Assembly (NCBI RefSeq): GCF_014218705.1
Contig: NZ_JABBJF010000020.1
Span: forward strand, 1-64,000
Reading direction: 5' to 3'
Length of the DNA stretch: 64,000 nucleotides
DNA from: Kluyvera sichuanensis
GTDB taxonomy: Bacteria > Pseudomonadota > Gammaproteobacteria > Enterobacterales > Enterobacteriaceae
The stretch's first letter is position 1. The number at the start of each line of letters is the position of its first letter. The notes below the pieces were generated by a model, which saw only the letters and a program-made list of their open reading frames with translations, did no database searches and was not told the origin of the DNA. Shown piece after piece: positions 50,053 to 57,634 of the stretch. The position numbers and the translations under genes are program-made.

Positions 50053-51393
50053 ATGAAAGTGATCACACAAGTTGCACAACAACGTATTGCGCTGGAAAAA
50101 GCGGTCTCTATGGCGCTGGAACTGGCAGCCACTCAATCAGACGGCGCGGAAGTGGCGGTCAGTAAAACCACCGGCATCGGCGTAAGCACCCGTTATGGTG
50201 AAGTCGAAAACGTCGAATTTAATAGCGACGGGGCGCTGGGGATTACCGTCTATCACCAGAACCGTAAAGGCAGCGCATCGTCCACCGACCTGAGCCCGGA
50301 TGCTATCGCCCGTACCGTGCAGGCGGCGTTAGACATCGCGCGCTACACCTCGCCGGACCCATGTGCAGGCGTGGCAGACAAAGAACTGCTGGCCTTTGAA
50401 GCCCCGGATCTTGACCTGTTCCACCCGGCGGAAGTCTCCCCGGATGAAGCCATCGAAATGGCGGCTCGCGCAGAGCAGGCTTCGCTGAAGGCTGATAAAC
50501 GCATTACCAACACCGAAGGCGGCAGCTTTAACAGCCACTACGGCATTAAAGTCTTCGGCAACAGCCACGGCATGCTGCAAAGCTACTGCTCAACCCGCCA
50601 TTCCCTGTCCAGCTGCGTGATTGCCGAAGTGAACGGCGACATGGAGCGTGACTATGCCTATACCATCGGCCGCGCGCTGAGCGACCTGCAGTCCCCTGAA
50701 TGGGTTGGTGAAGAGTGCGCGCGTCGCACCCTGTCTCGCCTGGAGCCGCGCAAGCTCTCCACCATGAAGGCGCCGGTGATTTTCGCCAACGAAGTGGCAA
50801 CCGGGCTGTTTGGCCACCTGGTGGGCGCGATTGCTGGCGGCTCGGTTTACCGTAAATCGACCTTCCTGCTGGACTCTCTCGGTAAGCAAATTCTGCCGGA
50901 ATGGCTGACCATTGAAGAGCATCCGCATCTGCTGAAAGGGCTGGCGTCGACGCCGTTCGACGGCGAAGGCGTGCGCACCGAGCGTCGCGACATCATCAAA
51001 GACGGCGTGCTGACCCAGTGGCTGCTGACCAACTACTCCGCGCGTAAGCTGGGCCTGAAGAGCACCGGCCACGCGGGCGGTATCCACAACTGGCGTATTG
51101 CCGGTTGCGGCCTGAGTTTTGAAAAGTTGCTTAAAGAGATGGGCACGGGTCTTGTCGTGACTGAACTGATGGGGCAGGGTGTTAGCGGCATCACCGGCGA
51201 CTACTCTCGCGGTGCATCCGGCTTCTGGGTTGAGAACGGCGAAATTCAGTATCCGGTGAGTGAAATCACCATCGCTGGCAACCTGAAAGACATGTGGCGC
51301 AATATGGTCACTATCGCCGACGATATTGAGACACGCAGTAACATTCAATGTGGTTCCGTACTGTTACCGGAGATGAAAATCGCCGGACAGTAA
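50053..51393 (+). CDS. pmbA: Metalloprotease subunit TldE (PmbA)
   Basis: TldE forms a heterodimeric cytoplasmic protease with TldD that removes leader peptides from microcin B17 and degrades the CcdA antitoxin in E. coli. TldE itself lacks the metal site and helps shape the channel. The 446-residue protein compares with 450 in E. coli and shows the family segments [19 protein letters not shown] and TSTG-like [15 protein letters not shown]. No TldD gene is in the window, as usual. cybC follows 60 bp downstream. Confidence 0.95.
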   Translation: MKVITQVAQQRIALEKAVSMALELAATQSDGAEVAVSKTTGIGVSTRYGEVENVEFNSDGALGITVYHQNRKGSASSTDLSPDAIARTVQAALDIARYTSPDPCAGVADKELLAFEAPDLDLFHPAEVSPDEAIEMAARAEQASLKADKRITNTEGGSFNSHYGIKVFGNSHGMLQSYCSTRHSLSSCVIAEVNGDMERDYAYTIGRALSDLQSPEWVGEECARRTLSRLEPRKLSTMKAPVIFANEVATGLFGHLVGAIAGGSVYRKSTFLLDSLGKQILPEWLTIEEHPHLLKGLASTPFDGEGVRTERRDIIKDGVLTQWLLTNYSARKLGLKSTGHAGGIHNWRIAGCGLSFEKLLKEMGTGLVVTELMGQGVSGITGDYSRGASGFWVENGEIQYPVSEITIAGNLKDMWRNMVTIADDIETRSNIQCGSVLLPEMKIAGQ

Positions 51394-51453
51394 TCACGTA
51401 TTGGGCGCATCCTGCTGCGCCCGTTCGCTTAAATAATAAAAAGGAAGTGAGCA

Positions 51454-51840
51454 ATGCGTAAAAAACTGGTTGCGATGCTGGCGGTCTCCGCGCTGGCGCT
51501 GGGTTCGGCTTCTGCCTTTGCTGACCTGGGCGAAGATATGGACACCCTGGCGGAAAATCTGCAGGTCGTGCAGAAGACCACCGACGTGGGTGAACTGAAA
51601 GCGGCGCTGACGAAGATGCGTACCGCCGCAGAAGACGCTAAAAAAGAGACCCCGCCGAAGCTGGAAGGCAAAGCGGCAGACAGCGCGGAAATGAAAGACT
51701 ATCACCATGGGATGGATACGCTGATTGGTCAGATTGACGGTGCGCTGAAGCTGGCGAACGAGGGCAAAGTGAAAGAAGCCCAGGCCGCCGCGGAAGATTT
51801 CAAAACCACCCGCAACGAGAACCACAAGAAGTTCCGCTAA
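51454..51840 (+). CDS. cybC: Soluble cytochrome b562
   Basis: Cytochrome b562 is a small periplasmic four-helix heme protein of uncertain electron transfer role. The 128-residue precursor has a signal peptide ([20 protein letters not shown], cleaved near AFA). The heme ligands are both present: Met29 of the precursor (LGEDMDTL) and His124 (NENHKKFR), equivalent to mature Met7 and His102 of the E. coli protein. The gene is intact here, whereas it is reported disrupted in E. coli K-12. A strong hairpin ends the transcript. Confidence 0.96.
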   Translation: MRKKLVAMLAVSALALGSASAFADLGEDMDTLAENLQVVQKTTDVGELKAALTKMRTAAEDAKKETPPKLEGKAADSAEMKDYHHGMDTLIGQIDGALKLANEGKVKEAQAAAEDFKTTRNENHKKFR

Positions 51841-51850
51841 TCCTATCTCC

Positions 51851-51880
51851 GGAAGGCGTCGCCCTGACGCCTTCCGTCTT
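51851..51880 (+). terminator. Terminator of cybC
   Basis: GGAAGGCGTC (51851-51860) and GACGCCTTCC (51866-51875) form a perfect 10-bp stem with loop GCCCT, followed by GTCTT. It isolates the following operon from cybC. Confidence 0.85.
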
Positions 51881-51972
51881 CGCTCCCCGAAAATTCCCCG
51901 AAAAACTTCACCGATATCACACTTTTCACCTTCGTTTTGCCATTCGCCTTTCCAATGACCTTGTCCCACAGA

Positions 51973-51988
51973 CGTGACATTCATCACG
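51973..51988 (+). promoter_or_regulatory. CRP-type site 1 upstream of the PRD-DUF operon
   Basis: CGTGA-CATTCA-TCACG matches 8 of 10 core positions of the CRP consensus (TGTGA-N6-TCACA) and is symmetric. It is centred at 51980.5, exactly 51 bp from site 2, so both face the same side of the helix. Confidence 0.65.
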
Positions 51989-52023
51989 CGAATATATCGA
52001 AATCGTTACTTTCGTGGCGAATG

Positions 52024-52039
52024 TGTGAATCCGATCACT
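52024..52039 (+). promoter_or_regulatory. CRP-type site 2 upstream of the PRD-DUF operon
   Basis: TGTGA-ATCCGA-TCACT matches 9 of 10 core positions. Its centre at 52031.5 is about 61.5 bp upstream of a start that would follow a possible -10 element TACAAA (52082-52087), the classical class I spacing. Confidence 0.7.
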
Positions 52040-52052
52040 CAAGCCGTCTACC

Positions 52053-52072
52053 TTTCCACTTCGAAGTGGAAA
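52053..52072. promoter_or_regulatory. Perfect 20-bp palindrome, likely operator of the PRD regulator
   Basis: TTTCCACTTCGAAGTGGAAA is a perfect 20-bp palindrome 70 bp before the PRD gene and 14 bp after CRP site 2, overlapping the expected -35 position. The PRD/EIIB/EIIA regulator at 58968-60878 has DNA-binding domains and is the natural candidate to bind here. A core match CACTTCGAAGT recurs at 52451-52461 inside the PRD gene. Confidence 0.65.
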
Positions 52073-52141
52073 ACAACTCGCTACAAACTCCCATCCCCCG
52101 GCGTTAGGTTTATCCCCAGAGACATTAGCGGGGTAACACGA

Positions 52142-52480
52142 GTGAATAACGGAGCGGTAATACACGACGCAGGGGAGCAGGCGCTACAGACCGAACGGCT
52201 GGCCGACAAGATGTTGCAGCAGGTGTTCGCACTGTTACGCCGCCGCGATATCACCCCTAACGACGTGCAGGAGCAAATGCTGACCTCCCACGTGCGGGCC
52301 ATGGCCCACCGGTCCATCAGCGGCGAGCCGCTGCCGGAAGTGGATGAAAGCCTGTTTGAAGAGATTTCTGACGATTCAATGATGCTTGCCCGCGAAGTGG
52401 TCGCGGAGTTCGGCAACCTGCCTGATGAAGAGGCCTGGCTGCTCTCCGTTCACTTCGAAGTAGCAAAAGACAACCTGTAA
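52142..52480 (+). CDS. Stand-alone PRD-domain protein (EF_0829-type)
   Basis: This 112-residue protein consists of little more than one PTS regulation domain. The typical histidine contexts are LTSHVRAMAHRSISGE and LLSVHFEVAKD, the places phosphorylated in PRDs of antiterminators and activators. There is no DNA- or RNA-binding domain. I chose the GTG at 52142 after AGCGGGGT; upstream frames cross the palindrome and CRP sites. From memory it matches the family named after Enterococcus EF_0829, always found at the head of this gene set. It may sense PTS phosphorylation for the transporter genes that follow. Confidence 0.8.
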   Translation: MNNGAVIHDAGEQALQTERLADKMLQQVFALLRRRDITPNDVQEQMLTSHVRAMAHRSISGEPLPEVDESLFEEISDDSMMLAREVVAEFGNLPDEEAWLLSVHFEVAKDNL

Positions 52481-52490
52481 GGAGCAACAA

Positions 52491-52853
52491 ATGGAACAGA
52501 TCACCGTAGTAATTGGCGACCGCCTGGGTAAAGGACAAAAAGTTGCCGCTGGCGCGGAAAAAGCCGGTGCTCGTGCAGTTGTGGTACCGGGCGTAGCCGC
52601 CGACATGAAGTTGGGCGACATGATGAAGGCCGAAAACGCGACCTTCGGTATCTCCTTCTGCGGTAGCGGCGGTGCGGGTGCTATCACCGCGCAGACCAAA
52701 TATGGCTACAAAGCGAAATACGGCATGCGTTCAGTGGAAGAGGGCGTCACCGCCATTAACGAAGGCTGCAACGTGCTGGGCTTTGGCTTTATGGACAAAG
52801 AAGAGCTGGGCGAACGCCTGGTAGAGGCCTGGAAGAAGAAGTACGGCGCTTGA
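52491..52853 (+). CDS. SFCGS-family glycine-rich protein (EF_0830-type)
   Basis: This is a 120-residue soluble protein of undescribed function with the family signature SFCGSGGAG, placing a conserved cysteine at residue 57 in a glycine loop. The sequence suggests a small alpha/beta fold (ITVVIGDRLGKG, then ARAVVVPGV, then NVLGFGFMDKEEL). A loop cysteine in a small cytosolic protein beside two membrane proteins recalls PTS EIIB subunits, so a phosphoryl-carrier role is worth testing (inference). It starts 10 bp after the PRD gene behind AAGGAG. Confidence 0.85.
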   Translation: MEQITVVIGDRLGKGQKVAAGAEKAGARAVVVPGVAADMKLGDMMKAENATFGISFCGSGGAGAITAQTKYGYKAKYGMRSVEEGVTAINEGCNVLGFGFMDKEELGERLVEAWKKKYGA

Positions 52854-52855
52854 GT

Positions 52856-53155
52856 ATGAAAGAGCAATTCACCACCACGGTGAGGGTCACGGGCAAAGGC
52901 GAGAGCAAAACACGGGCGTTCGCCGATGCCCTGAACCACGTGCAGGCAGCGGTGATGAAAACATCATCGCGCATCTTACTGCGTATTGAGCCACAGGATG
53001 TGCAGGTTGTTCATGCGCGCGAAGCGGTACGAAAAGAGGCGTTCTTATTCTTCTTTTTACGCCGTGAACGACGAGCGTACAGCGTGGAGCTGGACGTGAC
53101 CGTCAACGTGACCGCCATTGATATCGATAAAGTGGATTTCGTCACGCAAACCTGA
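52856..53155 (+). CDS. DUF4312-family protein (EF_0831-type)
   Basis: This is a 99-residue protein without signal peptide or membrane helix. Alternating beta-type strands (FTTTVRVTGKG, YSVELDVTVNVTAIDIDKVDFV) flank a basic aromatic stretch (EAFLFFFLRRERRAYS, about residues 61-76) that could face the membrane. The function is unknown; it is only known as a member of the conserved set EF_0829 to EF_0839. It starts 2 bp after the SFCGS gene, so the two are tightly coupled and probably partners. Confidence 0.83.
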   Translation: MKEQFTTTVRVTGKGESKTRAFADALNHVQAAVMKTSSRILLRIEPQDVQVVHAREAVRKEAFLFFFLRRERRAYSVELDVTVNVTAIDIDKVDFVTQT

Positions 53156-53176
53156 TTTTCACCAAAGGGTCAGACT

Positions 53177-53953
53177 ATGTTCCTGATAATTTTAATAAAA
53201 TCGCTCATTATCGGCGGCCTGGTTGGCGTCGGCGTGGGCGCCGGAGCGGCACGCATGTTTCACGCGCCCACCACGCAGGGGATGGGGGCGTTTCGTACGT
53301 TGGGCGAGCTGAACTCCTGCGAAGGCGATCCGGCTTCCCACTTCTCCTTTGGCCTCGGCTTCTTCTTTAACGCCTGGGCTTCTTCCGTCGCAGCAGGTTC
53401 CTTCACCCAGGACGTTGACCACCGCATTATCCCGAACTGGGGCGCGGCGGCACTGATGGTGAAAAATCGCAACGTCGGCGAGACGCTGCATAACCCACGC
53501 AAAATGGCGATTGCCTGCGGCATCATCGGCATGATTGTGGTGGCCTTCCTCAACCTGACGGCCTCTTCCGTACCACAGGCGCTGCAGGTCACCGCCGTTA
53601 AGGTACTGGTTCCGGCAGCCAACCTGCTGGTGAACACCGTGATGCCGGTTATCTTCTGGCTGGCAGCGATTGATGCCGGTAAGAAATCAGGCTTCTGGGC
53701 CACCATCTTCGGCGGCGCAGCGCAGCTGATTATGGGTAACGCCGTGCCGGGCCTGGTGCTGGGTATTCTGATTGGTAAGGGTGTTGAAGAGAGCGGCTGG
53801 CATCGCGTCACCAAAGTGATGATGGGTGCGATTATTGCGCTGTTCGTCCTGAGCGCCTTCTTCCGCGGCTTCGACATGAAGATGATTGAATCCTTCCACC
53901 TGACCGTACCGAACTGGCTGGATCTGATCCACAGCTCAATCAGCGGCAAATAA
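53177..53953 (+). CDS. DUF4311 membrane protein (EF_0832-type)
   Basis: This is a 258-residue inner-membrane protein with about six hydrophobic segments (near 2-24, 55-75, 109-132, 135-163, 172-200 and 208-227). Glycine-rich helices include GGLVGVGVGAGAARMF, and a polar loop NSCEGDPASHFSFGLGFFFNAW may line a pathway. No known transporter signature is visible. Its position next to a second polytopic protein and two small cytosolic ones suggests a multi-subunit permease. It is separated from DUF4312 by 21 bp and from DUF4310 by 12 bp. Confidence 0.85.
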   Translation: MFLIILIKSLIIGGLVGVGVGAGAARMFHAPTTQGMGAFRTLGELNSCEGDPASHFSFGLGFFFNAWASSVAAGSFTQDVDHRIIPNWGAAALMVKNRNVGETLHNPRKMAIACGIIGMIVVAFLNLTASSVPQALQVTAVKVLVPAANLLVNTVMPVIFWLAAIDAGKKSGFWATIFGGAAQLIMGNAVPGLVLGILIGKGVEESGWHRVTKVMMGAIIALFVLSAFFRGFDMKMIESFHLTVPNWLDLIHSSISGK

Positions 53954-53965
53954 CGGGAGCCTGAC

Positions 53966-54610
53966 ATGGAACAAAATAAAGGTTTTTGGTATGCCGACTG
54001 GTCGTTCCCGATCTTCGTTGGCCTGCTCTCCTCCGGCGTGTTCGCCGGGACGCATATGTACTACCTCTACGGCATTGGTGCTTTCAACGAAGTGGCCTTC
54101 GTGGCGATGCTGAAAGCCGGGATTGATACCGGGGCTTACGGTGCCGTTGCCGCGTTCGGCGCGAGCTTCCTGTTCGCCCGTATCATCGAAGGTTCGCTGG
54201 TGGGCATTCTGGACATCGGTGGCGCGATCCAAACCGGCGTGGGCCTTGGGGTTCCAGCGCTGCTGCTGGGCGCGGGCATCATGTTCCCGGTGACCAACTT
54301 TATCGCCTCCCTGATTACCGGGCTGGTGATTGGTCTGGCGATTGGCTACATCATCATCCTGGCGCGTAAGTTCACCATCAACCAGAGTGACTCCACCTAC
54401 GGGGCCGACGTGATGATGGGCGCGGGTAACGCCTCCGGCCGCTTCCTTGGCCCGTTGATTATCCTTAGCGCCATGACCGCTTCGATTCCTATCGGTGTGG
54501 GCTCGCTGATTGGCGCGCTGATTTTCTATGTCTGGCAAAAGCCGATTACCGGCGGCGCTATTCTCGGCGCGATGCTGCTGGGTTCCATCTTCCCGGTAGC
54601 GATTAGTTAA
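53966..54610 (+). CDS. DUF4310 membrane protein (EF_0833-type)
   Basis: This is a 214-residue inner-membrane protein with about six glycine-rich hydrophobic segments. Recognisable blocks are WSFPIFVGLLSSGVFAGTHMYY, AYGAVAAFGASFLFARIIEGSLVGI and the polar loop QSDSTYGADVMMGAGNASGRFLGPLI. The function is undescribed. With DUF4311 it is the best candidate for the translocation channel of the system. A short G+C-rich hairpin after the stop separates it from the enzyme genes. Confidence 0.85.
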   Translation: MEQNKGFWYADWSFPIFVGLLSSGVFAGTHMYYLYGIGAFNEVAFVAMLKAGIDTGAYGAVAAFGASFLFARIIEGSLVGILDIGGAIQTGVGLGVPALLLGAGIMFPVTNFIASLITGLVIGLAIGYIIILARKFTINQSDSTYGADVMMGAGNASGRFLGPLIILSAMTASIPIGVGSLIGALIFYVWQKPITGGAILGAMLLGSIFPVAIS

Positions 54611-54616
54611 ACCCTG

Positions 54617-54634
54617 CGGGCGCTCTGGCGCCCG
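54617..54634 (+). other. Intercistronic hairpin between transporter and enzyme genes
   Basis: CGGGCGC (54617-54623) and GCGCCCG (54628-54634) form a 7-bp stem with a TCTG loop followed by TCTT. It could cause partial termination or protect the upstream mRNA, setting different levels for the membrane proteins and the enzymes. Confidence 0.5.
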
Positions 54635-54652
54635 TCTTAACAGGAGAGAGAT

Positions 54653-55786
54653 ATGTTTGATTTACTCCTGCGCCGTGCGCGCCTCGTCGACGATACCCTG
54701 ACTGATATCGCCATCAAGGACGGTTCAATCGCGGCGCTGGGCGAGATTAGCGCGCCTGCCCTGAAAACCATTGAGCTGGACGGCAAATACTACGCCAGCG
54801 CCGGCTGGATTGACTCCCACGTCCACTGCTACCCGAACTCACCGATTTATCACGATGAACCGGACAGCGTCGGTATCGCCACCGGTGTCACCACCGTGAT
54901 TGATGCTGGCAGTACCGGGGCCGATGACGTAGATGATTTCTACCAGTTGACCCGCAAAGCCGCGACCGACGTCTATGCGCTGCTCAACATCTCCCGCGTG
55001 GGGCTGATTGCCCAGAACGAACTGGCCAATATGGCCAATATCGATGCGGAAGCGGTGAAGCAGGCGGTGGCGCGCCACCCGGACTTTATCGTCGGCCTGA
55101 AAGCGCGCATGAGCAGCAGCGTGGTCGGCGAAAACGGTATTACGCCGCTGTTGCGTGGCAAAGCCATCCAGAAAGAAAACGGCGACCTGCCGCTGATGGT
55201 GCACATTGGCAACAACCCGCCGAACCTTGATGAGATTGCCGAACTGCTGAGTTCCGGCGACATCATCACCCACTGCTACAACGGCAAACCGAACCGCATC
55301 CTGACGCCGGAAGGCGAACTGCGCGGCTCTATCGTGCGCGCCTTAAAGCGCGGCGTGCGTCTCGACGTCGGCCACGGCACCGCCAGCTTCAGCTTTGAAG
55401 TGGCCCGCCGGGCGATTGCGATGGGCATTCTGCCGCACACCATCAGCTCCGATATCTACTGCCGTAACCGCATCGACGGCCCGGTACGCTCGCTGGCGCT
55501 GGTGATGTCGAAGTTCCTCGCCATCGGTATGTCGCTGCCGCAGGTCATTGACTGCGTCACCGCCCATGCCGCCGATGGCCTGCGCCTGAGCCGTAAAGGG
55601 CAACTGGCGGTGGGGTATGACGCGGACCTGACGCTGTTTACCGTTGCCCAGACCCCAACGGTGCTGGTGGATGCGGAAAAAGAGAGCCTTCAGGCTGACA
55701 AGATTTTGCTGCCGCTTGCCGCGATTCGCGCGGGCAAGGGCTATCTGACCGAACAAGGGAGTGCGGAAAATGCCTTCGATTTTTGA
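54653..55786 (+). CDS. Amidohydrolase/deacetylase-family metallohydrolase (EF_0837-type)
   Basis: This 377-residue amidohydrolase-superfamily enzyme is likely a deacylase of an amino-sugar acid. The metal site is complete: HxH at His56 and His58 (DSHVHCYP), Lys150 (the position of the carbamylated lysine in relatives), His184 (MVHIGNN), His207 (ITHCYNG) and Asp267 (TISSDIY). The context, before an amino-sugar-acid ammonia-lyase, points to removal of an N-acyl group first. It overlaps the next gene by 17 bp. Close paralogues are annotated as dihydroorotase-like, but this neighbourhood argues against pyrimidine metabolism. Confidence 0.87.
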   Translation: MFDLLLRRARLVDDTLTDIAIKDGSIAALGEISAPALKTIELDGKYYASAGWIDSHVHCYPNSPIYHDEPDSVGIATGVTTVIDAGSTGADDVDDFYQLTRKAATDVYALLNISRVGLIAQNELANMANIDAEAVKQAVARHPDFIVGLKARMSSSVVGENGITPLLRGKAIQKENGDLPLMVHIGNNPPNLDEIAELLSSGDIITHCYNGKPNRILTPEGELRGSIVRALKRGVRLDVGHGTASFSFEVARRAIAMGILPHTISSDIYCRNRIDGPVRSLALVMSKFLAIGMSLPQVIDCVTAHAADGLRLSRKGQLAVGYDADLTLFTVAQTPTVLVDAEKESLQADKILLPLAAIRAGKGYLTEQGSAENAFDF

Positions 55787-56888
55787 GAAATACGATTTAA
55801 AACAGGTGATTAACACCTCCGGCCGTATGACGATCCTCGGCGTCTCTACGCCACGTCCGGAAGTGGTAGAAGCCGCGATGGCGGGTATGAACCAGTACTT
55901 CGAAATGAAAGACCTGGTGAATAAAACCGGCACCTACATTGCGAAGCTGCTGGATGTAGAAGGGGCGACCGTCGTCTCCTGTGCCTCCGCCGGGATTGCG
56001 CAGTCGGTGGCGGCGGTGCTGGTAAAAGAGAGCGACTGGCTGCTGGAAAACCTGCACGTTACCCCGATTGAAAACAACGAAATCGTGCTGCCGAAAGGCC
56101 ACAACGTCAACTTTGGCGCACCGGTCGGCACCATGGTGGCGCTGGGCGGCGGCAAGCTGGTGGAAGCGGGCTACGCCAACGAATGTTCTGCCGACCAGTT
56201 GGCGGCAGCTATCACCCCGCGTACAGCGGCCATTCTGTACATTAAATCTCACCACTGCGTGCAGAAAAGCATGCTCAACGTGGCGCAGGCCGCGGCGGTC
56301 GCGCGCAGCCACAATCTGCCGCTGATTGTCGATGCGGCGGCGGAAGAAGATTTACAGGCCTACTACCGTGCGGGTGCGGATCTGGTTATTTACAGCGGCG
56401 CGAAGGCCATTGAAGGGCCAACCAGCGGGCTGGTTATCGGTAAAACCCAGTATGTGGAGTGGGTCAAACGCCAGTCGAACGGCATTGGTCGTGCGATGAA
56501 AGTGGGCAAAGAGGGCATTCTTGGCCTGACCTGCGCCATCGAACATTACCTGACGGCGACCAAAGAGAGCGGCGAAGAGATGGTGGCGAAAATGACCCCA
56601 TTCATCGACGCGCTTAATACGCTCAACGGCGTGACCGCCCGCGTGGTGTGGGACAGCGCAGGCCGCGATATTGCGCGCGCCGAGATTAAATTTGATGAAG
56701 CCGTGACCGGTGTCCACACCGGCGACCTGGTGGCGGCGCTGAAGCAGGGCGAATACGCCATTTACTTCCGCGGCTACAAGGCCAACGAAGGCATTATCGA
56801 AGCCGATGTCCGCAGCGTGGATGCGCAGCAGCTGGAGATTGTCTCCCGCCGTATTGCTGAAGTCTTAAACCAGGAGAAAAAAGCATGA
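55770..56888 (+). CDS. DgaE-family PLP-dependent amino-sugar-acid ammonia-lyase
   Basis: This is a 372-residue fold-type I pyridoxal phosphate enzyme of the SelA-like DgaE family. The Schiff-base lysine is Lys212 (IYSGAKAIEGP) and the cofactor-nitrogen aspartate is Asp188 (LIVDAAAEED). Salmonella DgaE turns D-glucosaminate 6-phosphate into 2-keto-3-deoxygluconate 6-phosphate and ammonia (known for the relative). I chose the ATG at 55770, nine bases after AAGGGA; a GTG at 55761 is too close to the ribosome site. Its last bases overlap the aldolase start (ATGA). Confidence 0.87.
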   Translation: MPSIFEKYDLKQVINTSGRMTILGVSTPRPEVVEAAMAGMNQYFEMKDLVNKTGTYIAKLLDVEGATVVSCASAGIAQSVAAVLVKESDWLLENLHVTPIENNEIVLPKGHNVNFGAPVGTMVALGGGKLVEAGYANECSADQLAAAITPRTAAILYIKSHHCVQKSMLNVAQAAAVARSHNLPLIVDAAAEEDLQAYYRAGADLVIYSGAKAIEGPTSGLVIGKTQYVEWVKRQSNGIGRAMKVGKEGILGLTCAIEHYLTATKESGEEMVAKMTPFIDALNTLNGVTARVVWDSAGRDIARAEIKFDEAVTGVHTGDLVAALKQGEYAIYFRGYKANEGIIEADVRSVDAQQLEIVSRRIAEVLNQEKKA

Positions 56889-57625
56889 AACTGACCCCAA
56901 ACTTTTACCGTGACCGCGTCTGCCTGAACGTTCTGGCAGGCAGCAAGCAAAACGCCAGTGAGATTTACGAAGCGGCGGAAGGTCATGTGCTGGTGGGCGT
57001 GCTCTCCAAAAACTATCCGGATATCGCCAGCGCGGTGGCCGATATGCGTGAATACGCAAAGCTGATTGATAACGCACTGTCTGTCGGGCTGGGCGCAGGC
57101 GACCCGAATCAGTCGGCGATGGTCAGCGAAATTTCCCGCCAGGTGCAGCCGCAGCACGTTAACCAGGTCTTCACCGGCGTTGGCACCAGCCGCGCGCTGT
57201 TGGGGCAGAACGAGACTGTGGTCAACGGCCTGGTATCGCCAACCGGCACCGTCGGCAGGGTGAAAATCTCCACCGGCCCGCTCTCCAGCAACGCGCCGGA
57301 CGGCATTGTGCCGCTGGAAACGGCGATTGCCCTGCTGAAAGATATGGGCGGCAGCTCGATTAAATACTTCCCGATGGGTGGCCTGAAGCATCGCGATGAG
57401 TTTGTGGCGGTGGCTGAAGCCTGCGCGCGCCATGATTTCTGGCTGGAACCGACCGGCGGCATTGACCTCGACAACTACGGCGAAATCCTGAAAATTGCGC
57501 TGGATGCTGGCGTTAGCAAAATTATCCCCCATATCTATAGCTCGATTATTGATAAGGCGAGCGGAAATACGCGTCCGGCGGATGTGCGTCAGCTGCTGGA
57601 TATGACGAAACAGCTTGTTAAGTAG
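56885..57625 (+). CDS. DgaF-family 2-dehydro-3-deoxyphosphogluconate aldolase (EF_0839-type)
   Basis: This is a 246-residue TIM-barrel class I aldolase that should cleave 2-keto-3-deoxy-6-phosphogluconate to pyruvate and glyceraldehyde 3-phosphate. The Schiff-base lysine is probably Lys160 in the strand SSIKYFPMGGLKH, with the phosphate loop LEPTGGIDLDNYGE. It differs from the short KDPG aldolase Eda and belongs to the DgaF group linked to DgaE. It overlaps dgaE-like by 4 bp (ATGA) and is the last gene of the tight operon; a palindromic repeat follows. Confidence 0.87.
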   Translation: MKLTPNFYRDRVCLNVLAGSKQNASEIYEAAEGHVLVGVLSKNYPDIASAVADMREYAKLIDNALSVGLGAGDPNQSAMVSEISRQVQPQHVNQVFTGVGTSRALLGQNETVVNGLVSPTGTVGRVKISTGPLSSNAPDGIVPLETAIALLKDMGGSSIKYFPMGGLKHRDEFVAVAEACARHDFWLEPTGGIDLDNYGEILKIALDAGVSKIIPHIYSSIIDKASGNTRPADVRQLLDMTKQLVK

Positions 57626-57634
57626 TGCGATTGT

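Noticed and set aside
52053-52072. The 20-bp palindrome as a transcription terminator
   Set aside because: It has no loop and no following T-run, and it lies downstream of the cybC terminator in a promoter context.
51841-52141. Sigma-54 promoter for the PRD-DUF operon, as in the Salmonella dga operon
   Set aside because: I looked for a TGGC-N8-TGC type element and found none; the CRP and palindrome layout and the PRD regulator fit a sigma-70 promoter better.
51974-52141. N-terminal extension of the PRD protein to an upstream ATG at 51974
   Set aside because: It would place the palindrome and one CRP site inside coding sequence, and the extra residues show no family similarity.
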